A stretch of 64,000 nucleotides of DNA from Sphaerolaimus hirsutus (GCA_964036195.1 OZ038458.1:9251832-9315831); one strand, 5' to 3'. Positions 10,501-21,001 are shown, counted from the stretch's first letter. Notes: generated by a model not told the origin, from the sequence alone. Made by a program: numbers and translations.

Positions 10501-13500
10501 AGTCGATAAGGCCAAATTACAAATTTATCGGCAGCCGGGTCCATTAAAAGTTGATTTCGAGAAATTTGCATTAAGTTCCATTCCCGATTCTCTGTCGACA
10601 ATGCATGTCCAATGTACATGTCTATCGTAAAGTGCCAAATGTTAATAATAATCTGTAAAAATTTTCCGCCAGTGCTCTCAACATATATGTGAGCAGTAAA
10701 TAGCCTTCATACAGAATGCATTTTGTCGGGAACAATAAAGCGTCTAGGAAGTAGTCCAGAAAACAAGTGGACTTATCGACACCTTGGTCACGACAAAATG
10801 TTTATAAAAGGCTCAGACAAATTTGCATATAATAGTAAGAAATTTTATGGACTTATCGACTTTTAGAAATCAGTGTCTTTACAGTGGGCTTATCGAGTTT
10901 CTTGCAGGAGATTTCGACAAAAGATTGGACTTATCGACTTTTTGGATACAGCATAGACGAAGTTTCCGTCCTTAACTAGGTATATTTTCAAATTTGGACT
11001 TTATTTATATGAATAGGTAAGTTAAATAAACTACTGCACTTGGCAGTTGGGATATCGGTAGAAGCACGCGCATTCTCGTTAGTGTCGAAAATCAAAACGT
11101 GGCATGCGCTAATGCAAGGAGAAAACAAACATGAATGTGTCTAATTAGCCACAGATATGCCTACTCAAGCCAACTGGCTGCAAACTAAAAACACTCGCTC
11201 CTCCACTCAAAATCACCATCAAAAATGTTCCCAAAACCAGCTAGGTATACAGTAAATACTCAAATAAGTCCACAAGGGTTATTGTTTCGTTAGACTTTTT
11301 TGAACTAGGGGGTTATTCAAGGAGAGGTGTAGTTTTTGTCAGAATTTTCAGGTAAATTTTTGACCAATCTGTATAAATGAGGTCCCATCAATAGTTTGAA
11401 GTCAAATAGGCATTCAATTAATGAAGCAATAAAATCAATATGGGTAAATGAAAATTAACAGCAAAAAAATTCAACGTGTTATTTATTTCAACGATTTTTG
11501 TATTATTGTGATATTTTTGCAACATGGGGTATTAGATGGGAGGAGTTATTTAAGGAAGGCTTATTCAAGGATTTACGGTACATACTTCACAACGTATTTT
11601 CTTTCAAATATAAGACACCTAGAGCACTTCTATTTAAAAGTTCCACACAATAGTGGGCATCAATTTATTAATTGCTTCCAAAACTTTATCAAATTCCATT
11701 GTGTTAGAGCAATGTGAATTCTGCAATTTTAGCATTTATTAGTCCTGTTTCAAAAAAACAGTCTCAAGTCTTTACACCCTGAGACCAAAAAGTGTCCAAT
11801 GAAATAACGTACACGTGTCTGGCTCCTCGTCGGTGCGGTCGGCCTGGCCGCAGTTGAGCTCCTTGTTGCACATGAGCGAGCGGTCGATGCAGAACGTGCT
11901 GTACACGCACTTGAGCTCGCGCTCGTCGCACGTGGACATGACTGCAAAAAGACACGGTTAGGGCTGGGAAAACCAGCGATTTTTCGGAAAGAAATGACAT
12001 GTTCGCGTAAAACGGTTTGATTTTTTAAGATCAGAGTTTTTTTTTCTCTCCAAAAGAACATCAAAGCGTCTCAGAAAGTGCGGTAATGCTACTACCAAGG
12101 GTAGCACTTTTCTGACGGTAAAACAACGTTAGCCTACAAAACCGGATAAGCCAGAACTTATAGATTGACCACGTGCACAATTTATTCTAAAAATATTCTA
12201 AAATGAAGATACTAATGAGAACTGTTTACTGCAAAAAACTGCAAGTCGTATTTAAATTTTACATCATTTCACTGTCTACTCACAAACCGCGATGCACAAG
12301 ACAACTCACAAGGCACATCTCTAATCCTGGTCCAAGTAAACTGGAAGCCTTCCAATGCGTTGATCTTGTATTTCGAGGTGAGAAATGTCACCTTAAGTTG
12401 GTTGCCAGTGGAATACATGATGGGCACGTGCTTCGACTCCACGCCGCACAGTTCGTGCGTGAACTCGGTGTCGGTGCCGTCGGTGTACACGCGCACTACC
12501 GTGTTGCCGCAGGAGGCTGAGGGAGGGGGAGGTTGGCTTTTAGGTTGAGTAGGTTGTGAAAAATGGACACTAGAATTGAACAGGTTAGGCTTTCATGTTT
12601 TGTTCATGATTGTTTCAGTGAACAACAATGTACTTCAAATAATGTATAGGTATCCTCGAAAAAGACAGCATGGTTGCTATCTTTTATTCAGACTTCTTAC
12701 TGGGTATTAGTTAATTAATAGTTAATTTTCCAAATTAGGTAATGCGTGGAGAGGAGTAAATTTTCCTAAGAATATTGAGTTATAGGTATCATAAGTGATG
12801 TGTAGGTTGAATTATTTGTATGACTAACTTTATTTTGCAAAAATTTTCTTTCAAAGCTAAAATCCCCCTAGAAGAACTCCCGAACAGTCTGACAATCGAA
12901 AAAAACTCCCCAAGAAACTCATACCAAAAAGCGAGATGTGCACAGCGCAGCAAGCCCAAAACAAACCAGTCTCCGGGTTGCTCATAATCCCCTCCAGGTT
13001 CAAAGGCCCCGCAGCGCTCAGATTAGTCTTTGCTGGCCGCAGCATTATTCTGTAGCCGGGCGCTACCTGGGGGCACTCTCAGACCCTGTAAATAGCCCTC
13101 AAAATTTCAAATGTCATGCAAAGTGTCAAAAGTCATGTAAAATGTCCTGGAAAATGGCGAACCAAATGTACGTCTGCCAGTTCGCAAGGCAATTTACATT
13201 TCAGGAACTTTTGACACTTTGCATGACATTTTACATTTCACAAGGCATTTTACAGGGTCTGGGACTGGCACCTGCACCAGCCACACGCACACCCAGCCGG
13301 CGCCGTACTTGGGCCCGGGCGAGATTATTTGCCCCATGGGGGCGTCGGAGATGTGACCACCGCAGCCGGGAATGTTCGCTGAAATTGATGGGGAAATTGA
13401 GATTGTTAATTGTGAATTATTTTGAATTGTGAAAGTTGAGGTGATCGATTGCCACGATCGAGGTAATATTTCGAGAAACAAAAATAATATATCGCCAAGT

Positions 13501-16500
13501 ATCGTAGATATTTTCAAACCGACGATTCTCTCCGGGTATCTCTGATCTTCTCCTGGGCGAAAACTCGAAGTGCGCCTTGAAGCCGGTGGCCGCGTGCATC
13601 GTGTTGGACACGAACGTCAGCTTCATTATGTGCGAGCCGAATGTTGACACTGTGGGACCGGGCATCTCCATGGGGCAGTACTTGCCTGCGAGGTAACTTT
13701 AATCACTTTGCTTGTATCTAGGTACCTACGTTTTGAGCATGCATGCTTGAATCGGATTCACACTAGGGTTGGCAACTCGACCCGACCCGACCCGAACCCG
13801 ATAGCCGCACATTTTCGGAACCGAGAATCGATACCCGAGCAGAACTTTTTTGGACCGATACCGGAATACCGGATATCCGAACCCGAAATTTGCAATTCCT
13901 AACTCTTGAAACCCAATTGAAATTGACACCTTCTTTGCGGTGTTAGTACGAGTAAATAAACAATGATAACCTTACCCACCGATGAATAGCTCTCGTTCAA
14001 CGCGATTTCCATCAGAGTCTGTCTCCACGAAAATATCGTGAATGACCACATAGTCTCCACAGCTGCGTTTGATAATGGGCACCACATGAAGACATGTCAT
14101 CAGCTACCGTATAGCTTCGAATATGTCCCCCCTCGAAAAACTCCCCCCCTGTGAGCTGATCGAGGAAAGAAACTCCCCTCGATTTACTTCCCATAGTTCA
14201 TGGGTCGGATAGACGTAGAAAAAAATAATTCCGCCCCCCCCCCCAAAAAAAAAATCCTGACGAAAAAATAACTCCCAGGGGACATATTCCAGGATATACG
14301 GTATAATTCGAGCATTGATCAGAAACCCACGGTTCGGCCAACGACAGTGAAAACTGCTCAAAGTACAGCGCTACGCGTTCGTCCAACTGGCCGATCATCA
14401 AATAGGTGCAATTAGTGCCCGTTGGGTAATTAGCCGGATATCTGGGGCTGTGAATTTCGCCGACCTGCACGCGCGGCGACTGATATTTGAAGGCGCACTC
14501 GTTCTGGCCGCGCAGAGGCTCGCCAGGCACGCCGAAGTCTGGGTCATAAAATATATTTAAATATGTGGCTTGTCGGGTTTCAGTAGTCGAGTAAAGGGGT
14601 CAGTGGAGTTTAAGTTTTATGTGAAATTTCTATTTATACTACACTGTGTATGTATTTACAATGGACGCCCGCCAAAATACAAGCTGTAAGCATGCGCCCG
14701 CTATGTCTAAAAATACATTACATCGATCGAAGAAATAGTGTGTCACTTGTTTCACAACATATAGAAAACGTGTGCATTAAGCCGGAGTTACAGCACACCG
14801 ACAAATCGGAGCTGAAGCGACAAATTCAATGTCCACAATCTACAAATATACAAGAACGGTAAGCGATATCCATCCCAAAGTTGAGTTGTTGAAAGCACTG
14901 AGCGATATCTACATCGTGTCCAAAAATTATCCAAAAAGCTCCAGTGGTTCTTAAGATATAAATCAAAATTAAAAATGTCGCTATTTGTCGGCAACATTAC
15001 TCATTGGAATTGCTGACAAATAGCAAAAACATTTTATTCTGAATTTATATTTCGAAAACTACTGTAGCTTTTTGGATAATTGTTGGACACGATGTAGATA
15101 TCGGTTAGTGTTTTCAACATCTCAATTTGGGGATGGATATCTCTAAGCGTTCTTGAGTATTCGTAATTTGTCGACACTGTATTTGTCGTTTCAGCTCCTA
15201 TTTGTCGTTGTGCTGTAACTCCGGCTTTAAGCGTGAGCACGACAACTGCACGTTGCACGACAATAAGCGCAGTGCAGCGGTGGTGCAGTGAACAATCACC
15301 TGTCAGGAAGGTGACCCTGGCTAGGAAGCCGGTGCCCCAATGGGCGCCGCGCAGGTCGCCGGTCACAAACTTCAGCAGCACCCTGGCGCCGTCGCCGAGC
15401 ATCAACGCGGACGGGCCGGGCGCCACGTCGGCGGCGCTCATCGAGTTCGGAGTGGGGCCGAGCGTGATCAGCGCGTCCGCCCAGGTGGCGCGGCACAGCG
15501 CCGCGTCCGGCTCGAGGTTCTTCACGTAGGGATTCTGCAGGCCGGCCTCCAGGTACACCTCCAGGTAGGCGGGGCCGCACCCGTTGGCGCCGAGCTCCCC
15601 GCTGCAAAGTGACGATTAGCGACCAACGAAGATCACTTCACGACATGTATGTAAATACGGTATTTAAATATGTCTACTTAACTACAACAAAATCTGCAAT
15701 GTTTGGATTTTACATAAAGAAATCAAAATTTTAAGTATTTTTAATATATAAGTTTTCAAATTTGATAATTTTTATCTGCCACTGTCAATCGCAAAATTCA
15801 CAGCACGGACCCATGCACACGGAACAATGCGGCCAAACAATGCACTGCATGCGATACAAATACACAGACAAAATGGCATGCAACAAAATAAAGTACCATG
15901 CATTCACCTGTCTGAAAGATCACTTTGGCCAAAAATCCAATCTCGTGATCGCCGCCACTTTCCCTCATCATCTTGGCCACCTTGTCTGCCCTGCCGGAGC
16001 TGAACACGAGCACCATCCTGGCGCCGGTGGACACGGCCGAAGGCAACTTGCCGCCGACGCCGCCGAACCGCAGGCTGCCCACACTCAAAGAGCCCTTCGG
16101 GGCGGCGGCGGCGCCCAGCGGCGGGCTGCACCACTCGTGGTCCAGGGGCGCGTCTTCGTGCGCGCCGGACACGGCCTGCTCGGCGCCGTCGGCGCTGGTG
16201 AACGCGCCCAGGTAGGCGTCCGGGCACAGCAGGTCCAGCGTGGCCGAATCGCGCTCGCTAGATGGGTGGTCGTTTTTTGGGGGTGATCGCATGGGAAACG
16301 AAGCGCGGGCGATGTAAATATCTATTTAAAGTACCAGTCCCAGACCCTGTAAAATGTCAAAAGTCATGTAAAATGCCCTGCAAAAAGGTACGTTTCCATT
16401 TTTAGGGACATTTTACATTACTTTTGACACTTTGCATGACATTTTACAGGGTCTCGGATGGCCCCCAGTTGTAACGGTGTGCGGTGGTGTGCGTATTTGA

Positions 16501-19500
16501 GGAACGGTTTTGCAGCACTCACAATTACGTGTTAGAAAGAAATTCATCTGTAATATTCTCAGCAATCGGCATTCTGCATGGATAAGACGCAAACAGTGGC
16601 GATGTTATGCAGCGGCTTTCCCGGGGTCATAACAAAACAAAATCGAACTCACTCATCGTCGGGCGAGGGCACATTGAACGTTTCAAACTCAAGTTGAACT
16701 TTTTCCAAATTCTGCACTCCTTCTAAACCGTCTAAGATATATAGGCACGTGGTGTGTGGCGGGTACAAACCGGGAAACTGCGCGGAAACGACTAATTCAA
16801 CCAAAGTAGACAAAAAGAGGGGTTTTTTTCTTTAGAGGTATAATTTTTTTTTCTCCAAAACATGTGAGAACTCGCATTTGGCGACCGGATCCAATGTTCG
16901 GTCTCGTCGCGGCTCATGACGCGCACGTCGCACTCGGTGCCGCGCACGTGGTACACGCCGTTCTCGCCAGCGATCAGGCGGTCTGCAAGGCACAACTGTC
17001 GCGTTTGCGGCATAATTTTTTATCGAAAAAATGTAAAAATCTTTAAGTGCCTACCGTATTACCTCGAAATACCCTTATGGGGGTTTATTATTTCGCCAGC
17101 AAAATTTGAGGGGGGGTTAATTCGAGGGGGGTAATTCAAGGGGGGGATAATTCGAGGTAATACGGTATATTCTTTAATATGTCCTCCTGGGGCCAGTGCC
17201 AGCGCCTGTAAAGTGTCAAATGTCATGTAAAATGTCAATCAAAACAGAAAAAAAAGATTTTATTAAAGAACATTGAATGACAATTGGCATTATACCTTAC
17301 CTACATTTGTCATGACATTTTACATGACATTTGACACTTTACTTTACACTTTGCAGGGTCTTGGATTGGCACCATGTAGTTTGACGGGTGAGTTATTCAA
17401 GGGAATGTATTTTCCCGGTTGTTCAAGGGTTAGTTATTGACGTAGAGTTATTTTCCCCTGGATATTCAATACGGGTATCCAAGAATACAAAAACTGCATC
17501 CATTCAATATCAAAACATCACACTAACCCAGGTCGACGAACTGCGAACTGAACTCGAATCCAATCTGAAAACCCCTGTGCTCGGCGAAGGGCGGGTCGGT
17601 GGCATTGAACTCGAGCAGCATGGTGTCGCCGCGCGAGTAGAACACCATGCCCGGCTGCATGCCGCACACGCGCCGCACCATGGGCGACACGGTCGTCGCG
17701 CCGTCGTAGATTGTGAGAGCGTCGTATGGACAGCTGCGGGTGGAGGTTAATTGTTTATTATTATAAGGATTATTTTACCTATCTTCAGTTTTTTTGATTT
17801 GTAGCCCTTCCCCTCGAACCCCCCCCCCCCCAAGTACAACGTGGCCTAGGTACACCTGAAGTAAGTCAGCTTTACATAAAAGTTTAATGGTATCTTAGTT
17901 TTATTGTTTTTGGTGTACCTCCGCAATAATCTTGACTACCCCCCGGTAAAAACTGCCAGACTTAAAACGACTTATTAAAAAATATACGGTATGTGAGAAC
18001 GCACTGTTCGCCACCAAAATACAAATCGAAATCCTTGAAGGTGATGCGCATCCGCTGGCCGGCGCTGCCGCGCAGCAAGTACCAGCAGCGAAAGTTCTGC
18101 ACGCAGTATACTCTCAATTAATGGGCCCTCACAGTGATTATACATACCTCGAAATGTGCTCACTGACCGATGGATACGTGCCCGGATATGTGGGCGACAA
18201 GATGTCGCCAGTCTTGCCCAGTGAAGAGTCAATGACGTATCCACACCGGTCGGAAGGGATCGGCGTGCCGGGTATAAATCGCGCTGATAACAAATATAAC
18301 TTTCATAATAAAAAAAACGTTTCAAAATCAAACTCAATCTCCCAAAACCAACCTTCAGGCACGAACTCATAAGTTCCCTTGAAGCCGGTGGCGCCGGGGC
18401 TGTCCTTCCTGGAGTGCAGCACCATGACGATGACCTGGTGCAGGGACACGCGGCTGCTGGGCGCCACCGTGCCGCAGTAGCGCCCGCTGACGTTGTGCTG
18501 CAGCAGTTGGGCGCCGGGCGAGACCAGCTCCGCGTACACGTCCACGTAGTCGTCGTGGCAACTGTTGGTTTTGATGTGACTAAGCTGATGTGGGATTGAT
18601 GTGTGTATTTATAATACTTAGTGTGCACACCGTAAAACGTCAGTTAAGTGTAAAATGTCGAAAATAAGTGTCAAATGTAATGTAAAATGCCCACTTTTAT
18701 ATGCAAAATGGAACTTGAAGTCGGGCACTTGAGAATTTATGTACAGTTTACGGGGTGCTTGACTGACTTAGTGTAACAAATCGGTACCTAGTCAAGTCGT
18801 ATGATACAACATGCCCAAATGTAAAAACCTTCCCGATCAAGTCCGGCCCCCTATTTTTATCTTCACTTCGCATGCCCTATCTCCGGTTGTGGGAGGGGTG
18901 CAAAGCGGCTTGTGGGGTATATAAATAGGTGCAACCCCCACTACCCCTCATGAATAAATGGGGCATTGGCGGCTCACTATAGAGGGGGTCACCGTATACG
19001 TGAAAAAATTTTGCGACGTTTTCCCTGCCCCGCACAGGTCCGGCCCCCAGTTTATTATTTACACTATGGCTTGAAAAAGGGGCGTCAGACACCAATAACG
19101 CCACAGGAACATGGCGCTAAGTGCTAATGACCTTCTAAAATGGCGTCAGCGCCATGGCGCCATTCAATCGCTAATCCCGATGCCTCAATATTTATTCCCT
19201 ATCCCAAACCGTACATTTTTTAAACCTTAAAAAAGGCTTTTTTTGCTTTCATTTTGTGACAAACTTGACCCGCTGGTTTTGGGTGTTTTATAGAGGAAGG
19301 TTTAAGGTTCCAAGTTGCGTAAAGAACTATACCCCAAAAATGCCTCCATTAGAAAATTTACTTGGGGTTAATTTTGTTAACAAATTTTGTTCCTGTGATG
19401 GCGTAATTTTGACATCATAAAGTTAACCCCAAGTAAATTTTCTAATGGAGGTGTTTTAGAGGTAAAGTTTTTTACACAGCTTGGAACCTTATACCCCCCT

Positions 19501-20333
19501 CTTAAAAACATCCTAAACCAGAGTGTGAAGAGTGTAAAAAAATAAAAGCAAAAAGTGCAAAAAGTGCAAAAGTGCAAGTCAAAGTTCTTTTTCTTGTCTG
19601 CTGCTTAGGGGGTGGGTGTTTGTGGAATGTTTGTGGCTTAGGGCCATGGCACTGGCGCCATTTGAGGTAGCCAAGTGGTGCCACGCCATGGCACCTACTT
19701 CGTGTGGCGTTATTGGCGCCTGACGATCCTTTTTCAAGAAGTAGCGTAAGAAATAAACTGGGGGCCGGACCTGTGTGGGCCAGTGAAAACGCCACAACAA
19801 TTTTTCACATATACGGTGACCCCCTCTATAGTGAGTCGCCGCTGCCCCATTTATTCATGAGGGGTGGTGGGGGTTTGCACCTATATACCCCACAAGTATT
19901 AGCTTTCCACCCCTCCCACAACCAGAGATAGGGTGTGCGAAGTGAAAAAAAATAGGGGGCCGGACTTGATCGGGAAGGTGTTTATGATTGACACGAAAAC
20001 ATGTTAAAATCACTTTCGGTAACTCGGTTTTTACTCATCATACGATAATGTTGACAACCTCATTAATAAATACCATCAAACAACAAGAATCCCAAAAATG
20101 AACCGCCAAACCTCCAGGCTCCACAAACACACAAAAAACCGCGTCCACTCACTTGACAGCGGTTCCACTGAGTCTGAAGTCGTCAAAGCCGATGGACACC
20201 CTGTAGTGGGGCTGGGCGACGAACGTGAAGACGCACTGCAAGTCGGCTGGGTAGTTGCCGTGGCCGTAGTTGGGCGACGAGAAGGTGCCGTTCGACGCGC
20301 CCGACTCGGTGTCGATGAACATCCGGTCGCAGT
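7283..20333 (-). CDS. LEV-10-like protein: five CUB domains, LDLa, membrane anchor
   Basis: Exons in transcript order, all GT/AG unless stated: 20153-20333, 18353-18561 (CUB1); 18148-18283, 18005-18112, 17528-17733 (CUB2); 16876-16982, 16653-16777, then 15908-16257 or 15300-15601 (CUB3); 14331-14538, 13980-14062, 13524-13685 (CUB4); 13272-13378, 12925-13066, 12310-12516 (CUB5); 11813-11941 (LDLa); then 10031-10299 or 7283-7533. Reading frame and phase match across every junction listed; the 18148/18112 acceptor is the weakest (18096 is the alternative). CUB signatures seen: FSSPNYG, ILSPTYPGTYP, WIRSPNFPGLYPP, IHSPRYPANYP, and second halves such as CPYDALTIYDG. Five CUBs, one LDLa and a membrane anchor is the order of C. 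elegans LEV-10, which clusters acetylcholine receptors at synapses. Orthology is inferred from architecture only. The signal peptide is not in this span. Confidence 0.85.
7581..7734. mobile_element. CTG-target palindromic MITE, copy b
   Basis: GGTGCCCAGTTCTTGCAAAG at the left, CTGTCTGGGAGTGGCAC at the right, with CTG on each side (7578-7580, 7735-7737). Inner motifs GTCAAATGTCACGCAAAGTG and TTTTACATGACTTTTGAC mirror each other. Lies in the intron before the transmembrane exon. Confidence 0.75.
7750..8060. mobile_element. CTG-target palindromic MITE, copy c, with an insert
   Basis: GGGTGTCACTCCCAGACCCTG at the left and AGGCTCTGGGAATGCCC then CAG at the right. The middle (about 7815-7945) holds a separate palindrome of CATAAGATTTGGATAC units. 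It sits only 15 bp from copy b. Confidence 0.65.
9252..9660. mobile_element. 409-bp palindromic MITE (TTAGGCCCCTTTCACACC ends)
   Basis: The arms 9252-9430 and 9480-9660 are reverse complements with few mismatches: AGACCCCTTTCACACC against GGTGTGAAAGGGGCCT, and GAATCGTGCTTGTCG against its mirror. No ORF of note. The surrounding 8.1-10.0 kb is otherwise AT-rich intron. Confidence 0.8.
10031..10299 (-). CDS. Alternative last exon A: GPI-signal-like tail
   Basis: Acceptor GGCTCTCAG|GT. The T left over from the LDLa exon makes T+GT = Cys. Then follows a Gly/Ser/Ala-rich linker (DGRSGAGPKSQRSSSSAGAG), small residues VVVDAAS as a possible omega site, the hydrophobic tail MSAWLPLLPLLGCWLRHVAG, and TGA. 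A hydrophobic C-terminus with no basic cytoplasmic tail is what a GPI signal looks like. An AATAAA on this strand at 9841-9836 could serve as the poly(A) signal. The stretch could instead be a signal-peptide start at the inner ATG (MSAWLPLL), but the phase and Cys completion favour a last exon. Confidence 0.68.
10400..11740. other. Intron DNA with GGACTTATCGAC repeats
   Basis: AT-rich intron between the last exons and the LDLa exon. A motif GGACTTATCGAC(TTTT) recurs at about 10769, 10850 and 10925, and inverted at 10501. From about 11244 to 11580 a degenerate ACCGTAT-family element (AATACTCAAATAAGTCC ... ATTCAAGGATTTACGGTA) is present. No coding sequence seen. Confidence 0.5.
11813..11941 (-). 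CDS. LDLa exon
   Basis: Acceptor TTTTTGCAG, phase 1 in, donor ACG T|GTACGT, phase 1 out. It encodes STCDERELKCVYSTFCIDRS and CNKELNCGQADRTDEEPDT, with the spaced cysteines and the acidic DxxDEE calcium-binding stretch of LDL-receptor class A repeats. The sixth cysteine is completed by whichever last exon follows. Confidence 0.88.
13070..13271 (-). mobile_element. Introner: palindromic MITE acting as an exact intron in CUB5
   Basis: The element is 202 bp with inverted ends (GGGGCACTCTCAGACCCTG at the left, CAGGGTCTGGGACTGGCAC at the right) and CTG on both sides (13067-13069 and 13272-13274). On the coding strand the CUB5 exon reads ...GTG CAG, then GTGCCAGTCCC from the element, then ...CCCC CAG and GTA GCG CCC. 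Removing 13067-13271 (element plus one CAG) joins CVWLVQ to VAPGYRI in phase 0, an ungapped CUB motif (C-W-x-x-x-A-P-G-Y). The donor GT is in the inverted repeat; the acceptor AG is in the target duplicate. Both flanking exons otherwise have matching phases. Confidence 0.88.
14105..14303. mobile_element. ACCGTAT-family MITE in a CUB4 intron
   Basis: Ends TACCGTAT and ATACGGTA with runs of C on one side and G/A on the other. It lies within the intron 14063-14330, whose own donor (CC|GTGGGT) and acceptor (AAACGCAG) sit outside the element. Confidence 0.7.
14777..15230. mobile_element. TTAA-flanked palindromic MITE
   Basis: TTAAGCCGGAGTTACAGCAC at the left and TGCTGTAACTCCGGCTTTAA at the right. 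Inner arms mirror each other (CGATATCTACATCGTGTCC against GGACACGATGTAGATATCG) around ATTTGTCGGCAACATT...GCTGACAAATAG. TTAA at both borders would suit a piggyBac-type target, but no transposase is present to confirm it. Confidence 0.72.
15300..15601 (-). CDS. Alternative exon 3B: second half of CUB3
   Basis: Acceptor TTTGCAG|C, donor ACA G|GTGATT, 100 codons, phase 2 in and phase 1 out. It encodes GELGANGCGPAYLEVYLEAG near the start and GARVLLKFVTG then GTGFLARVTFLT at the end. These align with exon 3A (CPDAYL/CGPAYL, GARMVLVF/GARVLLKF, GFLAKVIFQT/GFLARVTFLT). Joining 3A to 3B would break the frame; joining either one to 16653-16777 and 14331-14538 keeps it. Confidence 0.78.
15908..16257 (-). 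CDS. Alternative exon 3A: second half of CUB3
   Basis: Acceptor CATCTAG|C, donor ACA G|GTGAAT, 116 codons, phase 2 in and phase 1 out. It encodes DERDSATLDLLCPDAYLGAF near the start and GARMVLVFSSG then EIGFLAKVIFQT at the end. The neighbour at 15300-15601 has the same phases and a parallel sequence, so only one can be used in frame with the exons on both sides. Confidence 0.78.
16331..16465. mobile_element. CTG-target palindromic MITE, copy e
   Basis: GTACCAGTCCCAGACCCTG at the left, CAGGGTCTCGGATGGCCCC then CAG at the right, with AAAATGTCAAAAGTCATG motifs inside. It is within the CUB3 intron 16258-16652 but does not form its ends. Confidence 0.7.
16876..16982 (-). CDS. First CUB3 exon with a GC donor
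   Basis: Encodes RLIAGENGVYHVRGTECDV through WIRSPN. No GT gives the required phase 0, but AAT|GCGAGT does, and splicing to 16777 then reads WIRSPNFPGLYPPHTTC, a perfect CUB motif. This is therefore a likely GC-AG intron. Confidence 0.75.
17190..17372. mobile_element. CTG-target palindromic MITE, copy f
   Basis: CTG then GGGCCAGTGCCAGCGCCTG at the left and CAGGGTCTTGGATTGGCAC at the right. It lies in the CUB2-CUB3 intron (16983-17527), right after an ACCGTAT-family element at 17052-17167 with TACCGTATTACCTCGAAAT and its mirror. Confidence 0.7.
18828..19979. mobile_element. 1.15-kb foldback element
   Basis: Outer arms: CCTTCCCGATCAAGTCCGGC at the left and GCCGGACTTGATCGGGAAGG at the right, continuing about 250 bp each (TCACTATAGAGGGGGTCACC against its mirror). 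A second inner hairpin (CTCCATTAGAAAATTTACTT against its mirror) forms the centre. No transposase. It occupies much of the CUB1 intron. Confidence 0.82.
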
Positions 20334-20379
20334 CTATGGGCGTTCTTTTCATAAAATACACATTTGTGGTACATAACGC

Positions 20380-20680
20380 ATAGTTGTTAACTCGTGGTAC
20401 TCGATAAATACGGATACTCGAGTACTGCGTAAATACGTTTTCGAACGTTACTGATTTTGAGTGAAGATTGGGGCAAAATTTCTCAAAAATACCCACTTTT
20501 ACGTTTTCCGGGAGCAAAAGTAATTTATTCACATTTACTTATGAGAAAAAGTAAAAAAATACTTTACGTTTTCTGTACTCACCTATGAGTAGAAAATAAA
20601 TGCGTAAAATATAAATATAAAAAAATTTACGTTTACTTTTGAAAAAGTTCAGTACTTTGAACATATTTTTACATCGTTGA
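20380..20680. repeat. TACGTAAA/TTTACGT element, partial
   Basis: Starts CATAGTTGTTAACTCGTGG and runs through GATAAATACGGATACTCGAG and many AAAGTA/TTTACG motifs. The same material ends the elements at 39372-39927 and about 62437-63364. The right-hand border here is unclear. Confidence 0.5.
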
Positions 20681-20820
20681 GCACATAGACATATTTTTTA
20701 TGTACAGTGATTGAGTGAATGCTTGGCGTATGGGTGTAGTTGTTGCACGCAAGCAAATATTTAACTACTCCGATTGAATTCGTCATTGAGCTGTATTACG
20801 TATAAGTTGAACTTTTCATT

Positions 20821-20879
20821 TGTAGTATTTGATTGAATTACTACAATATTATATAGTAGTAATTCAATCAAATACTACA
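20821..20879. repeat. Perfect 24-bp-arm hairpin
   Basis: TGTAGTATTTGATTGAATTA and TAATTCAATCAAATACTACA are exact reverse complements around a short AT loop. Confidence 0.85.
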
Positions 20880-21001
20880 CATTGTAGTTAATCGCTTACT
20901 TGTAATTGAATACACATAAAAGTAGGTTGCGACTTGCAAAAATGTTGTGGATGATTGAAATGATTGAGCTGAGTAGATATGAATGTAGGGAGATAGTGAT
21001 C

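Noticed and set aside
14105-14303. ACCGTAT-family MITE as a second introner (TATACC|GTATAT ... GGTAG|CTG in frame)
   Set aside because: The frame stays open, but an outside pair (CC|GTGGGT at 14330 and AAACGCAG at 14063) has better splice signals and yields the proper CUB sequence LAEPCGDYVVIHD. The element merely sits in that intron.
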